Counted from the stretch's first letter, positions 53,926 through 63,256 are shown. The stretch: 64,000 bases of DNA from Xanthomonas hortorum (GCF_024339125.1 NZ_CP101417.1:2181001-2245000); one strand, 5' to 3'. Made by a program: numbers and translations. Notes: generated by a model not told the origin, from the sequence alone.

Positions 53926-54732
53926 TTAGATGTACTGCATCTTGCGCGACATGCCGCCATCGACGACGAAATCCTGGCCGGTCACAAAGCCGGACAGCTG
54001 CGGCGACAGCAGATACACCGCCAGCTGCGCGATGTCTTCCGGCGTGCCCACTCGGCCGGCCGGGTGTTGTGCATGGTCGCGGCGCGAGAGTTTGGGCGTG
54101 CGCCTGCGCTGCGGTGCACGCCAGGCATCGGTGCTGATCCAGCCCGGGCTGATGCTGTTGACGCGCACCTGTGGGCCTTCGCTCAGCGCCAATGCATGCG
54201 TGAAGGCCACCAAACCACCCTTGGCGGCGGCATAGGCTTCGCTATGCGGTTCGGATTGCCAGGCGCGGGTGGAGGCGATATTGACGATTGCGCCGCCGCC
54301 CTCGGCTTGCGCCAGTGCGGGCAAGGCCTGCTTGCTGCACAAAAATGCGCCATGCAGGCTCGCCAACCGGCGATTCCACTCGTCCCACTCCAGTTGCGGC
54401 AAGGGCGCAACATGCGGATCGGCCACGCCTGCGTTGTTGACCAGGCCATCGAGGCGACCGAAGCGTTTGAGTGCGGTGGCGATCAAACGCGTTGCCTGGG
54501 GTTCGCGCGCGGCATCGCAACGGACGAAGGCGCTGCGTTGCGGCAGTGCCCATTCGTGCAGACAGGCCTTGCCGGCTTCCGCATCCAGATCGCCGATCAC
54601 CACGCTGCCGCCCGCGCCCAGCACTGCCTGCGCAATGCCGCGGCCGATGCCTTGCGCGCCACCGGTGATCACCACCACGCGGTCCTGCAGCGGGGACGGG
54701 TTCCATGCGGAAACAGCCGGAATCAAGGGCAT
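53926..54732 (-). CDS. SDR family oxidoreductase
   Basis: A 268-residue classical short-chain dehydrogenase. The cofactor site is VVVITGGAQGIGRGIAQAVL, an Asp after beta-2 (GDLDAEAG) points to NAD preference, and NNAGVADP and NIAST precede the catalytic pair Tyr/Lys in EAYAAAKGG. The C-terminus is YLLSPQLSGFVTGQDFVVDGG. A canonical start at 54732 gives a short non-conserved leader. Substrate unknown. It is isolated between rsuA and the DUF1415 gene. Confidence 0.92.
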   Translation of the reverse strand: MPLIPAVSAWNPSPLQDRVVVITGGAQGIGRGIAQAVLGAGGSVVIGDLDAEAGKACLHEWALPQRSAFVRCDAAREPQATRLIATALKRFGRLDGLVNNAGVADPHVAPLPQLEWDEWNRRLASLHGAFLCSKQALPALAQAEGGGAIVNIASTRAWQSEPHSEAYAAAKGGLVAFTHALALSEGPQVRVNSISPGWISTDAWRAPQRRRTPKLSRRDHAQHPAGRVGTPEDIAQLAVYLLSPQLSGFVTGQDFVVDGGMSRKMQYI

Positions 54733-54855
54733 CGGAGCATCGCGTCAGTGAGGTCGTTGGCACTGTAACGCGTGCGTTGTGGTGGTCGCAGCAAGACGCG
54801 CGTGCGATCTGTCGCTGCATCGGCGGCGCTTGCGCGCGCGCCGTGTCTCGGCTGA

Positions 54856-55416
54856 TCAGTGCGTCGATGCGTTCAACAGACGTTCCCAGCCATCCTGGCC
54901 CAGGCGTTCCAGCGTCTCGATATTGCGCTCGACGATCACGTCCGGGTCGGGGAAGGCGGCCACAGCACGCTCCACGCTGTCTTCGCGCAGCAGGTGCAAG
55001 GTGGGGAAGGGCGAGCGGTTGGTGAAGTTGGCCACATCGTCCACGGCCGCGCCTGCGAACTGATAGTCCGGATGGAAGCTGGCCACCTGCAACACGCCGT
55101 CCAGATCCAGCGCTTCCACGGCCGCATCGGCGTTGTCGAGGAAGTCGTTGTAATCCAGGAAATCGGTGAGCACGTCCGGATGCACGATCAAGGTGGTGTC
55201 GATCTGCTCGGCCGGGGTGTCGCGCAGCAACACCAGTTCTTCGGCCAGTTGTTCGAGCAGCGCTTCGGGCGTGCTGGCGTCGCTGAGGACCAGGCGCACC
55301 TGCTCCTTGACGTAGACCGCCTTGGCGAACGGGCACAGGTTCAAACCGATCACCGCGCGCTCGATCCACTGGCGGGTGGCGGTCAACGGGTCAAGCGTGG
55401 AAGGCGTGGACGTCAT
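54856..55416 (-). CDS. DUF1415 domain-containing protein
   Basis: A 186-residue protein of a conserved proteobacterial family: RQWIERAVIGLNLCPFAKAV with the CPFA motif, then LVLLRDTPAEQIDTTLIVHP, LDYNDFLDNADAAVEALDL and ASFHPDYQFAGAAVDDVANF. The Cys and His residues of the CPF and SFHPDYQF motifs are family hallmarks. No enzymatic role is established. The full length matches relatives. Confidence 0.92.
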   Translation of the reverse strand: MTSTPSTLDPLTATRQWIERAVIGLNLCPFAKAVYVKEQVRLVLSDASTPEALLEQLAEELVLLRDTPAEQIDTTLIVHPDVLTDFLDYNDFLDNADAAVEALDLDGVLQVASFHPDYQFAGAAVDDVANFTNRSPFPTLHLLREDSVERAVAAFPDPDVIVERNIETLERLGQDGWERLLNASTH

Positions 55417-55564
55417 CGTGGCGGCGGCGGGATGGAGCGCCAGTGTATGCGATCGGTGTTTTTGCAGCCGCGCGCGGTTGTCCCGGCGCCCCGGTCAAGC
55501 AGGCGCGAGCGATAGCGGCGCGCACTGTCATTGCAACGTGCAGTTTGACCTTGGCGCCGCTGGT

Positions 55565-56392
55565 CTATCGAGTCTCGGTCTGCGCAGGAGCTGCCACGTG
55601 CGCACGCACAAACGCGATCGATGCCTGTGCAACCGCATCGGCATGCGGGGTCTTGTGCGGCGAGCCGATCGCATGCGCGCCGGTGTCGAAGGCCATCGCC
55701 TGTTTGCGACTTGTCGCGGTGCCGAGCGCATCGAACATGTCCAGCATCGCCGGCACCGAGGCGGTTGGATCTTCCTCGCCGTTGGCCGCGCGGTAGTAGC
55801 CCACAAATACCGGGCAGCGCACGCGCGACCAGGGAGGATCGGCGGCCACGCTCGCGAACAGACTGCGCAGCGCGCGGAATCCATCCGGGTGGATGATGTT
55901 CGACCAGAATGCCAAGGATGCGGCGTTGCGCGGGCGTGGATCGGTCAATGGCGCCTGCGCCGCGCAGACCTGATCGAGCAGTGCAGGGTCGGCCGGCCGG
56001 ATGCCGGGCGACCATGCGATGACCGCAGCCACCGCGTCGGGCTGCTGCGCTGCTAGCCATAACCCCAGAGTGCCGCCCATGGACGAGCCGACGATCGCCA
56101 CGCGCTCGCCCATCCGCTGCGCCTGCGCCAATGCTTGCAGTGCCGATGCCTGCAACGCGGCAGGCGTGAGTCCTTGCATCGCGTCGGCTGCGCTGCATCC
56201 ATGCCCGGGCCAACGATGCACGTACAGGTTGGCGCCCAACGTATCGGCCATCTGCTCGGGCAGTGCGCCGGCTTCGCCCGGGCTGGCGGTGAAGCCGTGC
56301 AGGTACAGCAGCGACAGCGGTGTGCGTGTCTGCGCCGCATGTTGCCAGTGGCAGCGTGCGGCGTTGCCAGGCTTGAGGTCAGTGCTGTCGAT
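55565..56392 (-). CDS. Alpha/beta hydrolase directly downstream of yajQ, non-standard start
   Basis: A serine hydrolase of about 275 residues. The oxyanion motif LLYLHGFTASPGE lies near residue 27, the nucleophile is in VAIVGSSMGGTLGLWLAA, the Asp region is SVPAMLDMFDAL and the catalytic His is in FDTGAHAIGSP. The first ATG in frame is at 56251, after the HGFTASP motif, so translation must begin upstream; the frame is open to about 56449, but has no ATG, GTG or TTG there. ATC at 56392, 8 bases after the yajQ stop, is the best-placed candidate. Translation coupled to yajQ or a mutated start codon are the alternatives. Confidence 0.75.
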   Translation of the reverse strand: MDSTDLKPGNAARCHWQHAAQTRTPLSLLYLHGFTASPGEAGALPEQMADTLGANLYVHRWPGHGCSAADAMQGLTPAALQASALQALAQAQRMGERVAIVGSSMGGTLGLWLAAQQPDAVAAVIAWSPGIRPADPALLDQVCAAQAPLTDPRPRNAASLAFWSNIIHPDGFRALRSLFASVAADPPWSRVRCPVFVGYYRAANGEEDPTASVPAMLDMFDALGTATSRKQAMAFDTGAHAIGSPHKTPHADAVAQASIAFVRAHVAAPAQTETR

Positions 56393-56399
56393 GGTTAGC

Positions 56400-56885
56400 T
56401 CAGTCGCGGAAATTATCGAACTGCAGCGGAAGCTCGAAATCGGCCTTTTTCAGCAGCGCCATCGCATCTTGCAGATCGTCGCGCTTCTTGCCGCTCACAC
56501 GCAGCTTGTCGCCATTGATCTGCGCTTCCACCTTGAGCTTGGCTTCCTTCAATTTGGCCACCAGCTGCTTGGCCTGCTTCTGCTCGATGCCCTGCTTGAC
56601 GGTGACCTTCTGGCGCGCACCGGCCAGATTGGTTTCCATATCGCCGAACTCCAGGCAACGCACGTCGATGCCGCGTGCCAGCAGGCGTGCGCGCAGGATG
56701 TCGGTCATCTGCTTGACCTGGAAATCGCTGGGCGCGGACTGGTTGATCACCTTGTCGTCTTCCAGCTCGAACCTGGCTTCCACGCCCTTGAAATCGAAGC
56801 GCGTATCCAGCTCGCGATTGGCCTGATCCACCGCATTGGTCAGTTCGTGCTTGTCGACTTCGGAGATCACGTCGAAGGAAGGCAT
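56400..56885 (-). CDS. yajQ: YajQ family nucleotide-binding protein
   Basis: A 161-residue protein of two small ferredoxin-like domains: MPSFDVISEVDKHELTNAVD, RELDTRFDFKGVEARFELED, then VKQGIEQKQAKQLVAKLKEA and VEAQINGDKLRVSGKKRDDL. YajQ of Xanthomonas campestris is reported to bind cyclic di-GMP and affect virulence gene expression, so a signalling role is expected here by homology. AGGAG lies 6 bases before the ATG. The hydrolase follows at once on the same strand. Confidence 0.96.
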   Translation of the reverse strand: MPSFDVISEVDKHELTNAVDQANRELDTRFDFKGVEARFELEDDKVINQSAPSDFQVKQMTDILRARLLARGIDVRCLEFGDMETNLAGARQKVTVKQGIEQKQAKQLVAKLKEAKLKVEAQINGDKLRVSGKKRDDLQDAMALLKKADFELPLQFDNFRD

Positions 56886-56992
56886 GCAAAGCTCCTGCTA
56901 TCTGAAAACAGCCGCCATTCTAGGGCATCGCGTCGTGCGTACTGTCGAGACGGGGGTTGGCGGTCGGTGCGCAGGCGCAGCGATAATGCGCC

Positions 56993-57889
56993 ATGCCCAA
57001 CACCCGTTCTCCGCTTCCCGCCATCGCCTGGATGGTGGCCGCCGTGGCCTGCTTCTCGCTGATGGATGCGGGCATGAAGCTGCTGTCGGCGCATTACCCA
57101 CCGCTGCAGGTCACCTTGTTGCGTGGCGCCGCCTCGCTGCCGTTCGTACTGGTGTGGGTGTTCGCCACCGCCGGGCCGCGTTCGATCGTGCCGGTGCGCT
57201 GGGGCCTGCACCTGCTGCGCGGGGTGCTGGGCATGGTGATGATCGGCTGCTTCGTCTACGGCTTGAAGCGCATGCCGCTGTCCACCGCCTACACGCTGTA
57301 CTTCGTCGCCCCGTTGCTGGTGGCGGCGCTGTCGGTGCCGCTGCTGGGTGAGCATGTGGGTCCGCGACGCTGGACCGCCATTGGCATTGGTCTGGTCGGG
57401 GTCATCGTGGTGCTGCGCCCCGGCGTGGATGGCCTGATCTCGCTGCCCGGCCTGATGGTGCTGCTGGCGGCCACTGCCTACGCCATCGCGGCCATCACCG
57501 TGAGCCTGCTGACGCGTACCGATACCCCGCAGGCGATGGTGGTGTGGTTTTTGCTGTTCATGGCGATCGGCGCCGGCCTGCTGGCGATCCCCGGCTGGGT
57601 GCCGTTGCGGGGCGAGCACGCCTGGTTGATCGCCGGCATGGGCCTAGCCGGGGCGCTGGGGCAGATCGCGCTGACCCAGGCCTTCCTGCGCGGCGAAGCC
57701 TCGATGATCGCGCCGCTGGAATACACCGGCCTGGTCTGGGTGATCGGCTGGGATTGGCTGCTGTGGCAGACCCTGCCAGACAACTGGACCTGGACCGGCG
57801 CCGGCATCATCGTCGCCAGCGGGCTGTATTTGCTGCGGCGGGAGCGGATTCGGAAGGCGGATCGCCTGACGCCGCTAGATAAGCCGTGA
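56993..57889 (+). CDS. EamA/DMT-superfamily transporter
   Basis: A 298-residue inner-membrane protein with ten hydrophobic helices in two EamA repeats. The first begins IAWMVAAVACFSLMDAGMKL; RGAASLPFVLVW and RWGLHLLRGVLGMVMIGCFV follow, and the second repeat ends MIAPLEYTGLVWVIGWDWLLW and GIIVASGLYLLRRERIRK. Members export small metabolites or amino acids. The substrate is unidentified. It is divergent from yajQ and ends at a GATTGGGG repeat. Confidence 0.9.
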   Translation: MPNTRSPLPAIAWMVAAVACFSLMDAGMKLLSAHYPPLQVTLLRGAASLPFVLVWVFATAGPRSIVPVRWGLHLLRGVLGMVMIGCFVYGLKRMPLSTAYTLYFVAPLLVAALSVPLLGEHVGPRRWTAIGIGLVGVIVVLRPGVDGLISLPGLMVLLAATAYAIAAITVSLLTRTDTPQAMVVWFLLFMAIGAGLLAIPGWVPLRGEHAWLIAGMGLAGALGQIALTQAFLRGEASMIAPLEYTGLVWVIGWDWLLWQTLPDNWTWTGAGIIVASGLYLLRRERIRKADRLTPLDKP

Positions 57890-57965
57890 TTGGGGATTGT
57901 GGATTCGCAAAAGCCAAAGCGCCTTGCCGTTGCTCTAGCGAATCCCCAATCCCCAATCCCCACCT
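57888..57965. repeat. Inverted pair of GGGATTGGGGAATC-type repeats
   Basis: gattggggattgtggattcg at the stop codon of the EamA gene is mirrored by gcgaatccccaatccccaat followed by ccccacc at 57939-57965. The arms can pair over about 20 bases with a 31-base loop, so the structure may terminate the EamA transcript before metN. Confidence 0.75.
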
Positions 57966-58036
57966 TAGAACTCAATGGAATATCGTCCGCAAACATTGAC
58001 TGGTAGGCTTCACGGCCCCCCAATCGGCCACGCGCG

Positions 58037-59044
58037 GTGATCCAGTTTCAGCGCCTGCACAAGTCTTATTCCGTTGACGGTCGCCAGATCGTGGCGCTGC
58101 ACCCGCTCGATCTGCGGATCGGCCCCGGCGAAGTGTTCGGCATCATCGGCCATTCCGGCGCCGGCAAATCCACGTTGATCCGGCTGATCAACCGGCTGGA
58201 AGAACCCAGCGGCGGGCGCCTGCTGATCGGCGACGAGGACGTCACCGCGCTGGACAGCCAGGGTCTGCGCACGCTGCGCCGCCGTATCGGCATGATCTTC
58301 CAGCACTTCAACCTGCTGTCCTCACGCACCGTGGCCGGCAATGTGGCGTTTCCGCTGGAACTTGCCGGCACCCCGCGCGCCGAGGTCGATGCGCGTGTGG
58401 CCGAGCTGCTGGCGCGGGTGGGGCTGGAGCAGCACGCCAACAAGTACCCGGCGCAGTTGTCCGGCGGGCAGAAGCAGCGCGTGGGCATTGCGCGCGCGCT
58501 GGCCACCCGGCCGCAGATCCTGCTGTGCGATGAGGCCACCAGCGCGCTGGATCCGCAGACCACCGCCTCGGTGCTGCAACTGCTGGCGCAGATCAACCGC
58601 GAGCTGGGCCTGACCATCGTGTTGATCACCCATGAGATGGACGTGATCCGCCGCGTCTGCGACCGCGTGGCAGTGCTGGACGCCGGCAAGCTGGTCGAAA
58701 CCGGCCCGGTGACCGAGGTGTTCCTGCATCCGCAGCATGCCACCACCCGGCGCTTTGTCTCCGAAGCCGAGCACGTGGACGAAGCCGAGCTGCATCGCGA
58801 CTTCGCTGCGGTGGGCGGGCGCATCGTGCGGCTGACCTTTCTTGGCAATGGCACCTACGAACCGGTGCTTGGCCGCATCGCGCGCGCGACCGGCGTGGAC
58901 TACAACATCCTGTCCGGGCGCGTGGACCGCATCAAGGACACCCCGTACGGCCAGCTCATCGTCGCCTTGACCGGCGGCGACCATAACGCGGCACGTGCCG
59001 GCTTCGTCGCGGCTGGTGTGCAAGTGGAGGATCTACGCGTATGA
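58037..59044 (+). CDS. metN: Methionine ABC transporter ATP-binding protein
   Basis: A 335-residue ATPase with GTG start. Walker A is [20 protein letters not shown], the signature [15 protein letters not shown], Walker [14 protein letters not shown] and switch His in [17 protein letters not shown]. The C-terminal NIL/ACT-type domain (about 265-335, [20 protein letters not shown]) binds methionine and inhibits transport in studied MetN. It overlaps metI by ATGA. It drives uptake of methionine (including D-forms) with MetI and MetQ. Confidence 0.97.
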   Translation: MIQFQRLHKSYSVDGRQIVALHPLDLRIGPGEVFGIIGHSGAGKSTLIRLINRLEEPSGGRLLIGDEDVTALDSQGLRTLRRRIGMIFQHFNLLSSRTVAGNVAFPLELAGTPRAEVDARVAELLARVGLEQHANKYPAQLSGGQKQRVGIARALATRPQILLCDEATSALDPQTTASVLQLLAQINRELGLTIVLITHEMDVIRRVCDRVAVLDAGKLVETGPVTEVFLHPQHATTRRFVSEAEHVDEAELHRDFAAVGGRIVRLTFLGNGTYEPVLGRIARATGVDYNILSGRVDRIKDTPYGQLIVALTGGDHNAARAGFVAAGVQVEDLRV

Positions 59045-59736
59045 CTCTGTTGATCGCCGCTGCCGATGGGTTCTTCCGCAATCTCGATGCCGGCAAGTGG
59101 GGCGATATCGGCCAGGCCACGCTCGACACCTTGCTGATGCTGGCCGGCGCGCTGCCGCTGACGTTGTTGATCGGCCTGCCGCTGGGTGTGGCGCTGTTCC
59201 TGTGCGGCGCGCCCCAACTACGCCGCCGCCCGGTGCTGTACGGCGCACTCGCGGCGCTGATCAATCTGCTGCGCTCGGTGCCTTTCATCATCCTGATGAT
59301 TGCGATGATCCCGCTCACGCTGATGCTGATGGGCACCTCGCTGGGCGTGCGCGGCGCGATCCTGCCGTTGGTGGTCGGCGCTGCACCGTTCTACGCGCGG
59401 CTGGTGGAAACCGCCTTGCGCGAGGTGGACCGCGGGATCATCGAGGCCAGCCAGGCGATGGGCGCCACCACCTGGCAACTGGTGCTGCGTGTATTGCTGC
59501 CCGAGGCGCGCCCCGGGCTGATTGCCGGTGCCACCGTGACCACCATCGCGCTGATCGGCTTCACTGCGATGGGCGGTGCGATCGGCTCCGGCGGTCTGGG
59601 CGATGTGGCCTATCGCGAAGGCTATCTGCGCTCGCATTCGGATGTCGCGCTGGTCACCGTGATCGCCTTGCTGGTGCTGGTGCAGCTGCTGCAGATGCTG
59701 GGCGACCGGCTGGTGGCGCGTTACAGCCGGCGCTGA
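59041..59736 (+). CDS. metI: Methionine ABC transporter permease
   Basis: A 231-residue inner-membrane permease with about five helices. The EAA loop that contacts MetN is [20 protein letters not shown], and the conserved ends are [20 protein letters not shown] and [20 protein letters not shown]. An ATG overlapping the metN stop begins translation. Together with metN and the lipoprotein metQ downstream it makes the MetNIQ importer. Confidence 0.97.
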   Translation: MTLLIAAADGFFRNLDAGKWGDIGQATLDTLLMLAGALPLTLLIGLPLGVALFLCGAPQLRRRPVLYGALAALINLLRSVPFIILMIAMIPLTLMLMGTSLGVRGAILPLVVGAAPFYARLVETALREVDRGIIEASQAMGATTWQLVLRVLLPEARPGLIAGATVTTIALIGFTAMGGAIGSGGLGDVAYREGYLRSHSDVALVTVIALLVLVQLLQMLGDRLVARYSRR

Positions 59737-59872
59737 GGTCGGCTGCGACCGGGTGCCGCGTGGCGTGGAGGGTCACGCACGAAACATGGGCTTGCGAATC
59801 GCCGCTGCACCCGCGGTCTGCTAGGTTTACCTCTTGCGGCAGTGCCGCATTCCTCCTCCCACGGATCCCTAC

Positions 59873-60676
59873 ATGAGCACATTTGCGTTTCGTTCCCTTC
59901 TGGCTGCGGCCACGCTGGCGTTGGCCTCCTGCGGCGGTAACGGCGGCAGCAGCGGCGGCGACACGCTGACCGTGGCCGCCACCGCAGTGCCGCATGCCGA
60001 GATCCTGGAGGTGGTCGAACCGTTGCTGGCCAAGCAGGGCGTCAAGCTGGACGTGCGCGTGTTCAACGACTACGTGCAGCCCAACGACCAGGTCGTGCAG
60101 AAGCAGATCGACGTCAATTACTTCCAGACCGAGCCGTATCTGGACGCCTACAACCGCGACCGCAAGAGCCAGCTGGTGACCGTGGTCGGCGTGCATATCG
60201 AACCGTTCGGTGCGTATTCGCGCCGCTTCAAGACGCTGGCCGAGCTGCCCACCGGCGCGGACGTGGTGATTCCCAACGACCCGAGCAACAACAGCCGCGC
60301 GCTGATCCTGCTCGACAAGGCCGGCGTGATCAAACTCAAAGATCCCAGCAACGCGTTGTCCAGCCAGCGCGACATCGTCGAGAACCCCAAGCAGCTGAAG
60401 TTCCGCGAGCTCGATTCGGCAATGCTGCCGCGTGTGCTCGATCAGGTCGATCTGGCGCTGATCAACACCAATTACGCACTCGACGCCGGGCTCAATCCGA
60501 CCCGCGATGCACTGGCGATCGAAAGCAAGGACTCGCCGTACGTGAACTTCCTGGTAGCCCGCCCGGACAACAAGGACGATGCGCGCGTGCAGAAGCTCGC
60601 CAAGGCCCTGACCAGCCCAGAAGTGAAGGCCTTCATCGAGCAGAAGTACAAGGGCGCGGTGTTGCCGGCGTTTTAA
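59873..60676 (+). CDS. metQ: Methionine ABC transporter substrate-binding lipoprotein
   Basis: A 267-residue NlpA-family binding protein. The lipoprotein leader (LLAAATLALASCGGNG, acylated Cys near residue 20) is followed by DTLTVAATAVPHAEILEVVE, VFNDYVQPNDQVVQKQIDVN, NYFQTEPYLDAY and VGVHIEPFGAYSRRFKTLAE. VNFLVARPDNKDDARVQKLA is near the end. It captures methionine in the periplasm for MetNI. It is separated from metI by 136 bases in which I see no terminator; the third gene of the operon. Confidence 0.96.
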   Translation: MSTFAFRSLLAAATLALASCGGNGGSSGGDTLTVAATAVPHAEILEVVEPLLAKQGVKLDVRVFNDYVQPNDQVVQKQIDVNYFQTEPYLDAYNRDRKSQLVTVVGVHIEPFGAYSRRFKTLAELPTGADVVIPNDPSNNSRALILLDKAGVIKLKDPSNALSSQRDIVENPKQLKFRELDSAMLPRVLDQVDLALINTNYALDAGLNPTRDALAIESKDSPYVNFLVARPDNKDDARVQKLAKALTSPEVKAFIEQKYKGAVLPAF

Positions 60677-60839
60677 GAGCGGTCATCAACACGGCTGTGC
60701 AGTGGCCAGGCGGGTGCGATCGGTACCCGTCGCGGCATACATTTCTCGTGCACTGCGGTCCTGAGCGCGCCGTCCACCTCCGCCTGACGCGCGCCCCGCG
60801 ACGTTTTGCTAACCACTGTTCGCCGCAACTGAGCATCTG

Positions 60840-61397
60840 ATGCCACTTCTCCTCGCTATTCCGCTGGCCGTGATCATCGCTCTGGCGGTGTTCGCTGTGC
60901 TGTTTCCGTTGTCGCTGGTGCAGCGCTTCCGGGTCGGTACTGCGCGGCGACAGGCCCGCGGATGGTTGTTGATGATCAATCTGGCCTCGGCTGCGCTCTC
61001 CAACGTGTTGTTCGTCATTTTCGCGCTGGTTGCTGCGGCATTCTGGCCCGGCGCGATCAGCCATGCCGCGTTCGGCTGGGCCTGCGGGCTGGCATTGGGT
61101 CTGCTGGCGTTGCGGTTGACCCGCTTCGAGCGCACCCAGCAGGGCCTGTTTTACCGGCCCAATCTGTGGCTGGTGCTCGCAGTGACGGCGTTGGTGGTGG
61201 TACGCGTCATCGCCGGCATGGTGCAGGGCTGGCGCAGCGCCTGGCAGGGCGTGGCCTGGCCCACGGAAGGCTGGCTCAGTCATGCCAGTCTGCTGGGCGC
61301 GGCCGGCGTATTGCTTGGTTATGCGCTCGCGTATGCCACCTTGCTGTGGTGGCGTTGGCGCAGTGCGCGCCTGCGCGGCAGCGTTTACTGGCGTTGA
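60840..61397 (+). CDS. Membrane protein of unknown function
   Basis: A 185-residue protein with five hydrophobic helices (IPLAVIIALAVFAVLFPLSL, WLLMINLASAALSNVLFVIF, AFGWACGLALGLLALRLTRF, LWLVLAVTALVVVRVIAG and ASLLGAAGVLLGYALAYATL). Between helices 3 and 4 lies RTQQGLFYRPNLWL, resembling the small DUF1453/CcdC-type membrane proteins; I am not sure of the assignment. It has no partner genes; a terminator lies 180 bases downstream. Confidence 0.7.
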   Translation: MPLLLAIPLAVIIALAVFAVLFPLSLVQRFRVGTARRQARGWLLMINLASAALSNVLFVIFALVAAAFWPGAISHAAFGWACGLALGLLALRLTRFERTQQGLFYRPNLWLVLAVTALVVVRVIAGMVQGWRSAWQGVAWPTEGWLSHASLLGAAGVLLGYALAYATLLWWRWRSARLRGSVYWR

Positions 61398-61578
61398 GCT
61401 GGCGCCTGCACGTGAGCGCATGTCGATGCTTCGCTGGCACTGGCACCGGCGGCATTCACACTGGCACGCAGTAGGCACCGGCGCGCAAAGCCCGCCCCAT
61501 CCCGCCCGGCATTCGCACACAGAGCGCGCGCGATTCAGCGCTCCGAAATGTGTAGAGCGCCGCGCTTTCCACGCATAA

Positions 61579-61608
61579 AAAAACGGGCCTTGCGGCCCGT
61601 TTTTCTTC
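61579..61608. terminator. Intrinsic terminator, bidirectional
   Basis: aaaacgggcc and ggcccgtttt form a 10-bp stem around ttgc. Plus-strand continuation is tcttc; minus-strand continuation TTTTATGCG also contains a T-run. It serves both the membrane protein gene and ompW. Confidence 0.88.
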
Positions 61609-61631
61609 AACTGACACTTAGTCGAACGTGC

Positions 61632-62303
61632 TTAGAAGCGCGCGCCGACACCGAAGCCGACAGTCCACGGATCCAGTTCCAGCTCGCTGCCGGTGCCCTG
61701 GCCGCCTTCGCGCAGTTCCGGACGCGAACGCATGTAGCGGGCGTCGGCACGTGCAAACCAGGTGGAGTTGATGTTCATGTCCACGCCGACGGTGCCGATG
61801 ACACCCTTGGCGGTGTCCAGGCCCACGTGCTGGCCGCTGGCCGAGGCAGCGTCGATCTTCTCGTTGCTGAAGTTCGACTCGTAGTAGCCCACGCCCACGA
61901 ACGGACGGAACACGTTATCGGCCTGGCCGAAGTGGTACTGGCCGCTGATGGCGATCGGCTGCTGCTCAACGGTACCGACCTTGCCCACGCCATCGGCGTT
62001 GACGCGGTGGTTGAACTTGTCGGCTGCGCCCCACAGTTCAACGGCCCAGTTGTCGTTGATGTAGTAGCTGGCGCTCAGCGTCGGCGCCGGGCCGCCATCG
62101 ACGTCCAGGCCCGGAGCCGGGTCGTTCTTCGGCTTGATCAGGGCCACACCGCCGACCACTGCCCAATGCTTGCCAGAGGCGCTATCGGCGCTGGTGGAAG
62201 CCGAGGAGGTGTCACCGGTGTAGGTGGTGTCTTGTGCAAAAGCAGACGGCGCAAACGCAAGTGCGGATACAGCAGCCAGGCTCAGGATGGAAATGGAACG
62301 CAT
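61632..62303 (-). CDS. OmpW-family outer membrane protein
   Basis: A 223-residue eight-stranded beta-barrel protein. A signal peptide (LSLAAVSALAFAPSAFAQ) is cleaved near AFA-QD. The family segments are KHWAVVGGVALIKPKNDPAP, ASYYINDNWAVELWGAADKF, FRPFVGVGYYESNFSNEKID, and the C-terminal strand DPWTVGFGVGARF ends in Phe as barrel proteins do. OmpW channels are linked to small hydrophobic molecules and stress. GAGGAG lies 8 bases before the ATG. A terminator follows closely. Confidence 0.93.
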   Translation of the reverse strand: MRSISILSLAAVSALAFAPSAFAQDTTYTGDTSSASTSADSASGKHWAVVGGVALIKPKNDPAPGLDVDGGPAPTLSASYYINDNWAVELWGAADKFNHRVNADGVGKVGTVEQQPIAISGQYHFGQADNVFRPFVGVGYYESNFSNEKIDAASASGQHVGLDTAKGVIGTVGVDMNINSTWFARADARYMRSRPELREGGQGTGSELELDPWTVGFGVGARF

Positions 62304-62444
62304 TGGGGGTCTCCTCGTGTTCTTGTTGGGCCCGTGGAGTGGGCCGCGCCAAAGCTATTCCTGAAAATCTGAATCCACGCCCACCCGCAGCTCGCTAAAA
62401 TTTCGTTTGTTCAGCAAGTTTCCGGAGAAGGCCGTGGTTGCGAC

Positions 62445-63005
62445 ATGCAAGCTGAAAAAGACATTCACCCAGGTGCGATCGCCGTGACGAAAAACGACGT
62501 GTTGCAAGGCCTGCCAGCGCACATTCCTGGCGATTGCCGTGTCTTGGTGCTCGGTTCGATGCCCGGCAACGCCTCGCTGGACGCGGCGATGTACTACGCG
62601 CACTCACGCAATCGGTTCTGGCCGTTGATGCAGGTGTTGCTGGGTATCGATGCAAGCGCCGCGTATGCCGAACGTCTGGAGGCGTTGGCGCACTGCGGCG
62701 TCGGCGTGTGGGATGTGATCGGCCAATGCGAACGGCGCGGCAGCCTGGATACGGCCATCGTCGCTAGCAGCATCGTGGTTAATCCGTTGGCGGCGCGCCT
62801 GGCGACGCTGCCGCAGCTGCGCGCGGTGGCCTGCAATGGTGCCGCTGCGGCGCAGGCGTGGCGTCGGCACGTGCAACCGCTGTTGCCAACGCAGTTGCAG
62901 GCAGTGCCGGTCTGGGCGTTGCCGTCCACCAGCCCGGCCAACGCAGCGTGGTCGTTGCAACGTTTGTGCGACGCCTGGCAGCCGTTGCGCGATGCCTTGG
63001 ACTAG
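62445..63005 (+). CDS. DNA-deoxyinosine glycosylase (UDG superfamily, family 6-like)
   Basis: A 186-residue repair glycosylase. The signature is VLVLGSMPGNASLDAAMYYAH, then SRNRFWPLMQVLLGI, CGVGVWDVIGQCERRGSLDT and VPVWALPSTSPANAAWSLQR (motif with STSPAN). Enzymes of this type remove hypoxanthine from deaminated adenine. It has none of the cluster cysteines of UdgX. GGAGAAGG lies 13-20 bases before the chosen ATG; a GTG at 62484 is an alternative start. It stands alone, opposite ompW. Confidence 0.9.
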   Translation: MQAEKDIHPGAIAVTKNDVLQGLPAHIPGDCRVLVLGSMPGNASLDAAMYYAHSRNRFWPLMQVLLGIDASAAYAERLEALAHCGVGVWDVIGQCERRGSLDTAIVASSIVVNPLAARLATLPQLRAVACNGAAAAQAWRRHVQPLLPTQLQAVPVWALPSTSPANAAWSLQRLCDAWQPLRDALD

Positions 63006-63256
63006 CGACGTTGGCCAGGCATGCATCGACGTCGTGATCGAAGACATGCCCATGATCGAGACACGAGCGAGGCGCATGATGCCGGTCGAGCGATGTGCAC
63101 GCGTTTTAGCGGCTTGAACCAACGCGCATACCAACTGCAGCGCCAATTTGACCGGCTGCGGCACCGCTATCGGCCATAAGTCATGCCAGCGTCCGGCACA
63201 GGCACGCGTCCGGCACGCGCGGGCATGCTGCACCCAATGCACAACGGAGCAGCGCG

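Noticed and set aside
57890-58036. SAM or methionine riboswitch upstream of metN
   Set aside because: The 147 bases are mostly an inverted intergenic repeat; no conserved SAM riboswitch core could be seen.
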